Shown here: positions 8,410 to 16,339 of the stretch, piece by piece
How the letters are laid out: each line of letters opens with the position of its first letter
Position numbering within the stretch: position 1 is the stretch's first letter
NCBI RefSeq assembly: GCF_009725235.1
Contig: NZ_WJFC01000061.1
Location: 1-63,937, forward strand
DNA from: Scytonema sp. UIC 10036
GTDB taxonomy: Bacteria; Cyanobacteriota; Cyanobacteriia; Cyanobacteriales; Nostocaceae
DNA length: 63,937 nucleotides
Reading direction: 5' to 3'
Program-made: the position numbers and the translations under genes
Notes under the pieces: model-generated
What the model was told of the DNA's origin: nothing
The model's database searches: none
What the model saw: the letters and a program-made list of their open reading frames with translations, nothing else

Positions 8410-8565
8410 TTAGTATTTGTCCTTTGTCATTTGTCGTTTGTCATTTATCGTTTGTCATTTGTCATTTGTCATTTGTCGTTTGTCGTTTGTCATTTGTCTT
8501 TACTAATGACCAATGACTAATGACCAATGACTAATAACCAATGACCAATGACTAATGACCAATGA
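8410..8565. repeat. STRR block TTTGTCA / AATGACT between the M16 genes
   Basis: Roughly ten copies of TTTGTCA or TTTGTCG are followed by five or more copies of ACCAATGACTA. The two arrays are partly complementary (TTGTCATT against AATGACTA), so a transcript could fold into a long imperfect hairpin. It is non-coding and typical of filamentous cyanobacteria. Confidence 0.85.
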
Positions 8566-9834
8566 CTAACAAGGTTTCAGCACAGTAACTGCGTAATGGT
8601 TAGGAGAAAGATATTCTCGTGCTAATTTTTGCAGTTCTTGGGTGCTATAGGATTTTATCTGTTGGGGATACCTCACAGCTAATTCAGCTTGGGCGATGGT
8701 GTTATAATAACCATAAAGCCCAGCTAGTTGATTGGGGGCTTCTGTAGAAAAAGCATAGTCGTTACACAACAACCTCTGACCTCGGATGAGTTCTTGCTCG
8801 CTCATTCCGCTTGTTTGAAGATCGTTTAAGTGCAAGCGAATTAAGGATTCCACTCTTTCTAAATTTTCTGGCTCCAACCAAGCCGTAATAGTGAATAAAC
8901 TGGCATCCCTTTGTAAAGAAAATTGACTGCAAATACCTTGTACCAACTGCTGCTCTTCCCGCAAGTCGCGAACAAGTCGTGAAGTTCTACCTTCTGCTAA
9001 GAGTACTGAGAGTAAATCTAAACCATAGGAGGTTCGGAGCCGCTCGACTCCAGGTCCCGTCCACCCCATTAATAATCGTGCTTGCTCTAATCGTGGCAGA
9101 TGCAATTCTTCACGGCGAATTCCAGCTATGATTGGTTCTACAACTTCTTTTGGGCTTTCGGGACACTCACAACAGCGATCGGCAAAATCAGAAAAAGTAT
9201 CGTTAACTATTTCTATGGCTTGTTCGGTAGCTATTCCTCCCACAATAACCACCGTCATATTTTCTGGTTGGTAGTGATTGCGGTGAAAACAGCGCACAAT
9301 CTCTGGTGAGGTTTGCATTAATTCTTCCTTGCCGCCCAATACTGAACGTCCGTAAGGATGTTTTTGGTATATGCTTGAAATGAGAGACTGGAACCCTATC
9401 CAATCGGGATCGTCGTAAGATTGACGGATTTCTTCAAAAACAACATCCCGTTCGCGAACAAATTCATCCTCTGGTATTGCTGCATTCAGCAGCAACTCTC
9501 CTAAATAAGGTAATGTCTCTTTGAGGTACGTAGACGCTGTGGTGAGGGAGTAATGAGCGTAATCATGACTTGTTGCTGCATTAGTCACCCCACCTTGGTT
9601 TTCAATTTTCTGGTCGAATACTCCTGGGGGTAGCGTAGCGGTTCCCTTAAAAATCATGTGTTCCAAAAAGTGAGCCATACCAAATAATGGTTCTGGCTCA
9701 ACGTTAGCACCAGCACGTACCCAAATATCTGCCACTACTACAGGGGTAGTAGGAATTTCTTGATGAATCAAAGTTAAACCATTTTCTAGTTTCAAGACTG
9801 AAGCTGAAAACACGGTGTCTATAATTTTTAACAA
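8566..9834 (-). CDS. M16 family zinc peptidase, catalytic subunit
   Basis: A 422-aa processing-peptidase-like enzyme. The inverted zinc motif HFLEH is present at residues 55-59 (MAHFLEHMIFKGT), and the third ligand Glu is expected at E135 in VVFEEIRQSYDD. The C-terminal half carries the usual LLAEGRTSRLVRDLREE segment. It pairs with the HxxEH-less paralogue directly downstream, which suggests a two-gene operon and a heterodimer. The start is uncertain: the frame opens with TTG at 9834 after a weak AAGAAA; a GTG seven codons on is the alternative. There is no signal peptide. Confidence 0.88.
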   Translation of the reverse strand: MLKIIDTVFSASVLKLENGLTLIHQEIPTTPVVVADIWVRAGANVEPEPLFGMAHFLEHMIFKGTATLPPGVFDQKIENQGGVTNAATSHDYAHYSLTTASTYLKETLPYLGELLLNAAIPEDEFVRERDVVFEEIRQSYDDPDWIGFQSLISSIYQKHPYGRSVLGGKEELMQTSPEIVRCFHRNHYQPENMTVVIVGGIATEQAIEIVNDTFSDFADRCCECPESPKEVVEPIIAGIRREELHLPRLEQARLLMGWTGPGVERLRTSYGLDLLSVLLAEGRTSRLVRDLREEQQLVQGICSQFSLQRDASLFTITAWLEPENLERVESLIRLHLNDLQTSGMSEQELIRGQRLLCNDYAFSTEAPNQLAGLYGYYNTIAQAELAVRYPQQIKSYSTQELQKLAREYLSPNHYAVTVLKPC

Positions 9835-9889
9835 TTTCTTACAGCTTTAACCTTAATTTAACCCAGTTCTTGCGATTTTAACAAAGTTG

Positions 9890-10236
9890 TTGGTGGTTAG
9901 TCGTTGGTTGTTGGTTGTTGGTTGTTGGTCGGTAATTTATTTTACTAGCAACTAGCCATTATGTACGGGCGCAAGGCATTTCGCCCCCAATACTACGTAG
10001 GTTTTGCATAAAAATACGAAATTACGTAGGTTGGGGAACCAGCCCTGAACCGTGTGCGTGGCGCGAATGCGCCATAGGAGGGTTTCCCTCCGCACCTTTA
10101 CTGGCGTTTGAGGAACGAAACCCAACATTTATCAGCATTTGTTGGGTAACGCTCGTGCTCTACCCAACCTACAATTTCCTTATCCGAGCAGTATTGATTT
10201 CGCCCCTACTAACCACCAACCACTAACCACTAACAC
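9890..10236. repeat. Intergenic repeat cluster, including a 41-bp dispersed repeat
   Basis: The stretch starts with GGTTGTTGGTTGTTGG tandem repeats. At 9996-10036 there is a 41-bp sequence containing GTAGGTTTTGCATAAAAATA that recurs exactly at 30150-30190. From 10021 onward GTAGGTTGGG is mirrored by CCCAACCTAC near 10180, with GGCGTTTGAGGAACGAAACC and TTGTTGGGTAACGC between them. This looks like a small non-autonomous element. It ends with CCACTAACCACTAAC repeats. No gene is visible. Confidence 0.7.
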
Positions 10237-10249
10237 TTATATAATTAAA

Positions 10250-10280
10250 AGCTCCTAAGTCTCATGTGACTTTAGGAGCT
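10250..10280 (-). terminator. Intrinsic terminator of the purK-6S RNA region
   Basis: On the minus strand AGCTCCTAAAGTC pairs with GACTTAGGAGCT (one bulge, 6-base loop), followed by TTTTAATTAT. It lies just after the 6S RNA candidate and would end that transcript. Confidence 0.8.
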
Positions 10281-10287
10281 TGTAATT

Positions 10288-10473
10288 TTGTGTCACCGCA
10301 ACGCCGTTTTACCTAAGTTTATGACCTGGATAAACCAGGTGGGCATCGAGTCCGTTCGTTTAAAGTTTCCGGGTACTTCGCCCGGTCTACTGCCACGACG
10401 ATTTCTTGATTCCCTTATTTTTTAAGGCATAGATCAAAAAACTTTATGGCATTCACCAACGTCGCAGTGCAAC
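10288..10473 (-). ncRNA. ssrS: 6S RNA (candidate)
   Basis: A predicted RNA of about 186 nt on the minus strand, between purK and a terminator. A perfect TATAAT -10 box lies at 10480-10485, giving a start near 10473. The two ends can pair (TTGTTGCACTGCGACG against CGTTGCGGTGACACAA, mostly Watson-Crick or G-U), and the interior holds stable hairpins such as ACCTGG-TTTAT-CCAGGT and ACCGGGCGAAGTACCCGG. Length, paired ends, own promoter and the location next to purK, where cyanobacterial 6S RNA genes are commonly found as I recall, all fit 6S RNA, which binds the housekeeping RNA polymerase. No open reading frame competes. The assignment rests on structure and context, not on alignment. Confidence 0.75.
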
Positions 10474-10535
10474 AAAACCATTATAGCTTTTAAAAAAATA
10501 TTGTGTATTCTTCTGTGGAAAATTTCTGAGCCTTC

Positions 10536-11690
10536 TTAGTTGGAATACCAAATGGATTCTATATTACGGGCGATCGCCATTGTACGATCGCAATTTGGCG
10601 AATCTAGCAAAACGGTGACGTGTCCGAGTTTGCGTCCCGGACGAGATTCTTTCTTACCATACCAGTGAACGTATGCTTGAGGAATTTGCTCTATTTGCTG
10701 CCTTTTGTCTGTATAGTCGCTCTGAGAATTTTCATATCCCAAGAGATTAACCATAACAGCACTCGGACAAATCATTGCCGTATTGCCTAGAGGTAAACCA
10801 CAAACTGCTCTTAAATGCTGCTCGAACTGAGAGGTTTTACAAGCATCCAGAGAAAAATGCCCGGAATTATGGGTACGAGGAGCTAATTCATTAACTAGTA
10901 CTTTGTCATCCCTCGTAAGAAATAATTCAATTCCAAAAATTCCTACTACTTGCAAGCTGTTAAGTAAAGTACGGGTAATATTTTCTATTTTCAAAGCAAC
11001 GTGTTCTGGAATTTCAGCAGGTGCAATGACTCGACGACAAACCTGTTCTTCTTGTTGGGTTTCCACAACAGGATAAGTCACAACCTCTCCATTGATAGAA
11101 CGTGCGGCGATGACTGCTAGTTCTCGTTCAAAAGGAACGTATTCTTCCAATAAAAAACCCGAAATCTTTTTTGAATCTGAATCTAGTTTGTGGTCTAGAT
11201 GAGATTGTTCTTTGACAATGAAAGTTCCCTGACCATCATACCCGTGACGGCGAGCTTTCAAAACAACTGGAAAACCTAGCCCTGAAGCGGAGATTACCTC
11301 TGCACCTTTCTCCCCTTGGGAAATATCGACAAACTTTGGAACGGGTAAACCTAAGTCGCGTAGATAGCAGCGTTGGTGGTATTTATCCAAAAGAGGGCTT
11401 AACGCCTCCAATCTGGGGCGAAAACAAACTCCTTGCTGAGCTAGCTTTGATAAAGCATCTAGATTCACAAACTCATTTTCAAAAGTAATGACATCACACC
11501 TTTGAGCGAGTTTTGCTGTAGCGTTAGCATCATCAACTGGAGCAAAAATAATCTCTTGAGCTATGGACACTGCAGGATCGTTTGTGCCAGGAGTCTGAAT
11601 GACTAAATCCACTCCTAACACTTTTGCGGCACTTCCCATCATCCATGCCAATTGCCCGCCACCGATTATACCAACACGTTTTACCGCCAT
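10536..11690 (-). CDS. purK: N5-carboxyaminoimidazole ribonucleotide synthase
   Basis: ATP-grasp enzyme of purine biosynthesis, 384 aa. It converts AIR, bicarbonate and ATP to N5-CAIR, the substrate of PurE. Diagnostic sequences are the N-terminal VGIIGGGQLAWMM, DVITFENEFVNLDAL, FPVVLKARRHGYDGQGT in the ATP-grasp domain, EEYVPFERELAVI, and the substrate and metal segment NELAPRTHNSGHFSLDACKTSQFEQH. Length is normal and the ATG start is clear. A 6S RNA gene follows on the same strand after about 60 bp. Nothing unusual is seen in the enzyme. Confidence 0.97.
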   Translation of the reverse strand: MAVKRVGIIGGGQLAWMMGSAAKVLGVDLVIQTPGTNDPAVSIAQEIIFAPVDDANATAKLAQRCDVITFENEFVNLDALSKLAQQGVCFRPRLEALSPLLDKYHQRCYLRDLGLPVPKFVDISQGEKGAEVISASGLGFPVVLKARRHGYDGQGTFIVKEQSHLDHKLDSDSKKISGFLLEEYVPFERELAVIAARSINGEVVTYPVVETQQEEQVCRRVIAPAEIPEHVALKIENITRTLLNSLQVVGIFGIELFLTRDDKVLVNELAPRTHNSGHFSLDACKTSQFEQHLRAVCGLPLGNTAMICPSAVMVNLLGYENSQSDYTDKRQQIEQIPQAYVHWYGKKESRPGRKLGHVTVLLDSPNCDRTMAIARNIESIWYSN

Positions 11691-12200
11691 CCTACAAAAT
11701 TACTGATGTTACATCATGACTATTCAGCCACTATCAAGTTTACATTACCTATTCCATGAAATGGATGCATTGCTCCAAAGGTCTGCAATGGTCAAAGTCT
11801 GAACGCTCGCCTGTTTCATACCTATTTGTAGCATTAAGAGATGTTGATATGCGCTCCATGAATCCCCATTGCCAAATCGCTCCCTCATCAGTGCTGGTAA
11901 GCATGACGAGTTTCTTGTACCGCACCCGATCTAGTGTAACGACATCACTTCAGGCAAGTTCGTGAGATTCATAGTATCAAGGTGAATCAAAATGTGAGTG
12001 CTTACTTATTATTGCGATCGCTCAGATATTCAAGCAAAGTACGGGGATAGAGGATAATGACGAAATTCTTGACGGGATTGGGTTTGCACTAACTTTCAAG
12101 ATAATCTGACAATTTTTACAAACAGATTACAACTCTTGTCACATTTAGATGTAAAATATAAGATATCAGCGATTCACCCCAAAGCCGAATTAAGCCATAG
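11691..12200. other. Intergenic region upstream of purK and higBA
   Basis: No convincing gene. A minus-strand frame from about 11957 to 11752 is open for some 65 codons and reads plausibly (TDEGAIWQWGFMERI), which may be a relic of a lost gene, but it has no start signal and no family I can name. The plus-strand frame at 11756-11965 looks like its shadow. Confidence 0.4.
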
Positions 12201-12206
12201 TATAAT
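12201..12206 (+). promoter_or_regulatory. Candidate -10 box of the higBA operon
   Basis: TATAAT at 12201-12206, 34 bases upstream of the toxin start. No convincing -35 box is seen at the right distance. Autoregulation by the antitoxin is expected for this type of operon but no operator was identified. Confidence 0.45.
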
Positions 12207-12239
12207 GCACAATCTGCTGCATTTACATTAGGGGGAGCT

Positions 12240-12542
12240 TTGCGTTGTTACTTCAAAAAAAAGAAAATCGAAGCACTTTACACAGAAGAAAAAGATGCTC
12301 ACAAGTACCCAGGTGTGGTTGATGACTTTTTTGAAGTCATGGCAATTATTGATGCTGCAGTAGATGAGCGAGAATTATATGCTCTAAAAGGGTTGAGATT
12401 TGAGAAACTCAAAGGAAAACGAGGAAAACAAGGACAACGTTCCTTACGTTTAAATGACCAGTGGCGTCTAATCGTAACACTGGATGAGGATGAACAGGGA
12501 AAATACCTCACGATAATTGATACCACTAAACCAGAGCAGTAG
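12240..12542 (+). CDS. higB: RelE/HigB-like toxin
   Basis: A 100-aa predicted ribosome-dependent mRNA interferase of the RelE/ParE superfamily, HigB subgroup. The family pattern is clear: ALYTEEKDAHKYP early, then LKGLRFEKLKGKRGKQGQRSLRLNDQWRLIVTLDEDEQG, then LTIIDTTKPEQ. The conserved RLNDQWRL box carries basic residues used in this family for RNA binding and cleavage. The start appears to be TTG at 12240 behind GGGGGAG with very short spacing; no ATG exists in frame. The toxin precedes its antitoxin, the HigBA order, with a 13-bp gap. Confidence 0.88.
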   Translation: MRCYFKKKKIEALYTEEKDAHKYPGVVDDFFEVMAIIDAAVDERELYALKGLRFEKLKGKRGKQGQRSLRLNDQWRLIVTLDEDEQGKYLTIIDTTKPEQ

Positions 12543-12555
12543 GAGAGACAGCAAT

Positions 12556-13638
12556 ATGAGCCAGAAGCTAACACCAGCGAGAGTCCCAACACCAGGAAAA
12601 ATTTTATCTAGAGAATTAGAAGCGCGTGGCTGGACACAGAAAGATTTAGCAGAAATTATGAGCCGTCCAGTTCAAACCATCAACGAAATTATCCGGGGAA
12701 GTAAGCAAATTACACCAGAAACAGCCATCGAACTCTCTCAGGCTTTGGGGACTTCTCCTGAGTTCTGGACAAACCTTGAGGCAAAATATCGCCTTCATTT
12801 AGCGGGAAAAGAAAAAAAGGAGCAAGATATAGCTCGTAAAAGTCGATTGTATACAATAGCCCCTATCTCCGAACTCGTCAAAAATAAATGGATTCAGGCA
12901 ACAGATTCTATAGATGAATTAGAACAAGAAGTCTGCAATTATCTTGGCATCTCATCCTTAGATGAAATACCTCAATTAGCCGTTAACTTTCGCTGTTCCG
13001 AATATAGAGAACCAGAAGAAATCTCTCAGATAGCTTGGGTAAAACGAGTTGAGTATCTAGCTAAACAACAAACAATTGCTAGTTTTGACCGCAAGCAACT
13101 AGAAGCTACTATTCCTGAAATTCTTGCTTGTACTGAACAAGTAGAAAGTATTGTAAAAATTCCTAAATTACTAGCAGATTTAGGGGTACATTTTGTAATT
13201 GTGCCTCATCTAAAAAAAACTTATCTTGATGGTGCGGCTCATTACTTGAATGATAAACCAATTATTGCCTTGACATTGAGATATGACCGTATTGACTCAT
13301 TTTGGTTTACTCTTATGCATGAATTAGCTCATATTGTTTTAGAGCATCAAGGGATTTATTTAGATAATTTAGATAGTTTGGAAAACAATGACAAAGAGAA
13401 AGAAGCCGATAAAGAAGCTGCTAATTGGTTGATAGAACCTCAAGCTTTTCAGGTTTTTGTTTCCAGGTTTAAAAAATACTTCTCCCGTCAAGCGATTGAA
13501 GAATTTGCTTGTACTCATCGTAGAAATCCAGGGATTATTCTTGGTCGTTTGCATCATGACAAATTAGTTGACCATAAAAACTTAAGAGCGTTACTTGTGA
13601 AAGTTAGCCCTTTTTTGGAAAATTGGATTGATAATTAG
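12556..13638 (+). CDS. higA: HigA antitoxin fused to an ImmA/IrrE-type metallopeptidase
   Basis: A 360-aa protein with two parts. Residues 12-75 form an XRE-type helix-turn-helix of the HigA kind (ILSRELEARGWTQKDLAEIM, SRPVQTINEIIRGSK, then ALGTSPEFWTNLEAKYRL). The C-terminal half is a COG2856/ImmA-IrrE peptidase domain with HELAH at 255-259 and a downstream EAD (E283) as the likely third zinc ligand. The ATG at 12556 has AGGAGAG 8 bases upstream; the longer frame from 12517 overlaps the toxin and is rejected. Known HigA proteins bind HigB and repress the operon; a peptidase domain in the antitoxin raises the option of self-cleavage. A 96-bp piece of a paralogue lies at 19137-19232. Confidence 0.9.
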   Translation: MSQKLTPARVPTPGKILSRELEARGWTQKDLAEIMSRPVQTINEIIRGSKQITPETAIELSQALGTSPEFWTNLEAKYRLHLAGKEKKEQDIARKSRLYTIAPISELVKNKWIQATDSIDELEQEVCNYLGISSLDEIPQLAVNFRCSEYREPEEISQIAWVKRVEYLAKQQTIASFDRKQLEATIPEILACTEQVESIVKIPKLLADLGVHFVIVPHLKKTYLDGAAHYLNDKPIIALTLRYDRIDSFWFTLMHELAHIVLEHQGIYLDNLDSLENNDKEKEADKEAANWLIEPQAFQVFVSRFKKYFSRQAIEEFACTHRRNPGIILGRLHHDKLVDHKNLRALLVKVSPFLENWIDN

Positions 13639-13901
13639 GTTGACCTAGCTGGTTAACGCAATCATATTTTTAATTCAAGCAAAGCTTTCTCAATCCAAAA
13701 ACCAAAATTTTAAATCCAAGATGGTATTAGCTACTGCGATCGCTTGCTCCATTTATTTTTTACAAACCTTTACATGGAAAATAGCTAAGTAAGTCAGCAC
13801 AATAAAAGTTAACTAGTGAAGATCGTCTTTAGTCATTCGTCATTCGTCATTGGTAAGGATTTTAGCTCTATTTACATTTTGTAATATAGTTCGGTTTATT
13901 T

Positions 13902-14057
13902 ATGCCTAGCTACTTATGGGTAGCAATGTCAATTAATGGGGAATTTTGGGTAGACTTTATCGAGCGGTATTGGGATCTTGACAAAATTGAGATCCCCCCT
14001 GATTTTTCAAAGGAAGATCGCAGTACTTTTGATAAATGTCATGAATTAATGACATAA
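13902..14057 (+). CDS. Small hypothetical protein
   Basis: An ATG-started frame of 51 codons (MPSYLWVAMSINGEFWVDFI... ending CHELMT) with acidic and aromatic composition that reads like a real protein rather than random sequence. No family recognised and no good ribosome-binding site. It could be a full small protein or the relic of a larger one. The end of the frame lies within a palindrome (14036-14055). Confidence 0.35.
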   Translation: MPSYLWVAMSINGEFWVDFIERYWDLDKIEIPPDFSKEDRSTFDKCHELMT

Positions 14058-14118
14058 AACTAGCTATCTGATACCAAAAATGCTCCCCAATCGCCTAAAT
14101 GTCATAGAAATTTGACAT
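14036..14118. promoter_or_regulatory. Two ATGTCA-TGACAT inverted repeats
   Basis: ATGTCAT-6 bases-ATGACAT at 14036-14055 and ATGTCA-8 bases-TGACAT at 14099-14118. The similar half-sites and close spacing (about 63 bp centre to centre) suggest paired binding sites for a dimeric regulator, but no regulator is known. Confidence 0.35.
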
Positions 14119-14769
14119 AACGATCCCCAAATAGGTAATAAATCCGTAGAAAAGGTAAAAGAGTATTACCTACCCCCTTGATCCCAACTGGGGGTTATTG
14201 GTTAATATTCATTTAACAAAGGTTCCTCTACTCCCAAAGAAAAATGTGTCAGTTTTGGCACAGTAGGGAATAGAAGAGGAGTCTTTAGACCCTGGTCGAG
14301 AAACTCACGACTAAGGTCGGGGGCTAGGTAAAATTCTGAATCTGGCAAGCTTATCTTTTTGCAAGAGCGTCTTTGGAAAGTATAGAAATATACTGTAGCG
14401 TATCTATGCATTTTAAGTTTGTAGGCTTAGGCTATTAATTCAGGTTTAGACCAGCGTTAGAGTGGGAAGTCACGCCCTAGAGTTTTGGCATATCGCATTT
14501 AATTCTATAAAAAAGAAGAAGCAATAGTCTCAACACTAGGGAAAAGAAGCATAAATCTTCTCCGTCGTGCTTTCCTGTCCACATACCGAATGTGGATTAT
14601 CTAGGAAGAATTTTTGACCTGCAATTTAAAAAAACACTAAGTAAAGTTAGAAAACTCGGCAAAACCAGGAGTCAGGAATTAAAAATTTCGTCTGGGTTTT
14701 GATGGCACGATATAGCCGCAGTATTAACCAGGGGATATTAAGAACCTTTCAAAACTGGAGGCCAAAATC
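14119..14769. other. Long leader region upstream of the DUF4912 gene
   Basis: No gene supported. GGTAATA is mirrored by TATTACC around 14130-14165, and CCACATACCGAATGTGG forms a hairpin near 14579. The minus-strand frame at 14202-14411 has no family resemblance or start signal. The region probably contains a long 5' untranslated leader of the next gene. Confidence 0.4.
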
Positions 14770-16020
14770 ATGGCAAAAGAACGCCCACCGCTAGAAGAGA
14801 TGACGTTGCGGCAGCTACGCAGAGTAGCCAGCGAGTATGCCATCTCTCGATATAGCAGAATGCGGAAATCGCAATTGCTGGCAGCTATTCAAGAAGTCCA
14901 GCGCAGTAAAGTTTCTCTCAGCCAATCTCGTTCACTGGAGGCACAGGAAACCGTGGAAGCAGCTAAATTTGAGTTAGGTCAGGTAGATCGTACTGGTGGA
15001 ACTCTTTCTGATGTTGATGAAGGACTCGCAGATCTGCCTTTAGGTTATGGAGAAAGTCGTATTGTCCTCATGCCTCGCGATCCGCAGTGGGCTTACACTT
15101 ACTGGGATGTTCCTAACGATCATAAGGAAGAATTGCGTCGCCAAGGCGGACAACAATTAGCTCTCCGAATCTACGATGTTACCGATATCAGCTTGGATTA
15201 TCAAAGCCCTCACAGCATCCAAGAATATCCTTGTGATGAACTGGCAAGGGAATGGTATCTTCCCGTTCCAGTTAGCGATCGCGACTACGTGATTGACATC
15301 GGTTATCGTTGTGCTGATGGTCGTTGGTTAGTCCTAGCTCGTTCTGCACCTGTCCACGTTCCTCCTGTCTATCCTTCTGACTGGATTGAAGATGTCTTCA
15401 TCAGTGTCAATTTTGAGGAAGATTTGCGCGGCAAAACCTTCTACGAACTCGTTCCTCCTGCCAAGAAAGTTGCTGCGGCTGGTACCACCACCAATGGCAA
15501 CGCAATTTACGACCAAATCTTTGGCTTGGCAGAGTCCGCCGAAGCTTTACGGGTTGCAGGTTCTGTGTTTGGTTCCATGCAGCACGTTCCCGGATCTATG
15601 GTTCCACAGCAAGCCATCAGTTCCTACGTCTTCCCATCTGGCGTCGGTATGTGGGCAGTTCCCACTGTGTCTGGCTTGACAGAATCCGGTATCGGTATGT
15701 TTGCATCTGGTGCTGGCTTCTCTGGCGATGTACCCATGCGCCCACGCAAATTCTGGTTAATTGCTGATGCTGAGTTGATTGTTTACGGTGCAACCGAACC
15801 CGATGCTACTGTAACCATTGGCGGTCGTCCAATTAAACTGAATCCAGATGGTACCTTCCGCTTCCAGATGTCCTTCCAAGATGGTTTGATTGACTATCCA
15901 ATCATGGCTGTCGCTGCTGATGGCGAGCAAACACGCTCAATTCACATGAAGTTTAATCGTGAAACTCCATCTCGCAATACCAATACTAAGGAAGAAGCTG
16001 TTTTAGAATGGCTCTCTTAA
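14770..16020 (+). CDS. DUF4912 protein with N-terminal Rho-N/SAP-like motif
   Basis: A 416-aa protein conserved in filamentous cyanobacteria as far as I recall. Residues 5-45 (PPLEEMTLRQLRRVASEYAI, then RMRKSQLLAAIQEV) match the Rho N-terminal/SAP-like fold, which often binds nucleic acid. A DUF4912 domain follows (about 95-210), with PRDPQWAYTYWDVPNDHKEE and a VLARSAPVHVPP stretch typical of it. The C-terminal third is Gly/Ser/Val-rich and ends in a compact beta domain (LIADAELIVYGATEPDATVT). The start has GGAGG 9 bases upstream. Codon use is GC-richer than its neighbours, in line with good expression. Function is unknown. Confidence 0.8.
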   Translation: MAKERPPLEEMTLRQLRRVASEYAISRYSRMRKSQLLAAIQEVQRSKVSLSQSRSLEAQETVEAAKFELGQVDRTGGTLSDVDEGLADLPLGYGESRIVLMPRDPQWAYTYWDVPNDHKEELRRQGGQQLALRIYDVTDISLDYQSPHSIQEYPCDELAREWYLPVPVSDRDYVIDIGYRCADGRWLVLARSAPVHVPPVYPSDWIEDVFISVNFEEDLRGKTFYELVPPAKKVAAAGTTTNGNAIYDQIFGLAESAEALRVAGSVFGSMQHVPGSMVPQQAISSYVFPSGVGMWAVPTVSGLTESGIGMFASGAGFSGDVPMRPRKFWLIADAELIVYGATEPDATVTIGGRPIKLNPDGTFRFQMSFQDGLIDYPIMAVAADGEQTRSIHMKFNRETPSRNTNTKEEAVLEWLS

Positions 16021-16053
16021 TTTTGGATTTTGGATTTTGGATTTTGGATTGAC
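16021..16053. repeat. TTTTGGA tandem repeat
   Basis: Four near-perfect units of ATTTTGG immediately after the stop codon of the DUF4912 gene; a short STRR-type array. Confidence 0.75.
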
Positions 16054-16130
16054 CAAAATCTTTTGAAAAATTTACTCTCCGCTACAAATGTGCTGTGGCG
16101 GAGTTTTTATAATTTACCCCCACCTCACCA

Positions 16131-16186
16131 CCTCGTTCCCAGGCTCCGCCTGGGAATGCCTTCAGATGAGGCTCCGCCTCCTTTTA
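16131..16186 (-). repeat. Palindromic GGCATTCCCAGGCGGA repeat, copy 3 (inverted)
   Basis: CCTCGTTCCCAGG, the complement CCTGGGAATGCC, and GAGGCTCCGCCTCC: the same element as 2223-2296 in the opposite orientation with a shorter central palindrome. Confidence 0.75.
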
Positions 16187-16339
16187 ACATCCTAATAAGT
16201 TTTACTGTGAAATACTTTAATTATATTAATGCGATCTGCAAGGTGTTCTAGCAAGCTACAGGATAAATCACTCCTACTATACTTGACAGATAAGCTCAAG
16301 ACCTCTAATCTGATAATTTTAATTTATTACAGTAAGTAT

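Noticed and set aside
8410..8565. Possible CRISPR array in the tandem repeats
   Set aside because: The units are 7-14 bp with no unique spacers; they are STRR-type repeats. No cas genes are present.
10288..10473. tmRNA or riboswitch instead of 6S RNA
   Set aside because: No tRNA-like ends or tag reading frame, and it lies after purK with its own promoter rather than before a gene.
11756..11965. Plus-strand frame of 69 codons
   Set aside because: It has no ribosome-binding site and appears to be the shadow of a slightly better minus-strand relic frame.
14202..14411. Minus-strand frame of 69 codons
   Set aside because: No start signal, unusual composition and no family pattern.
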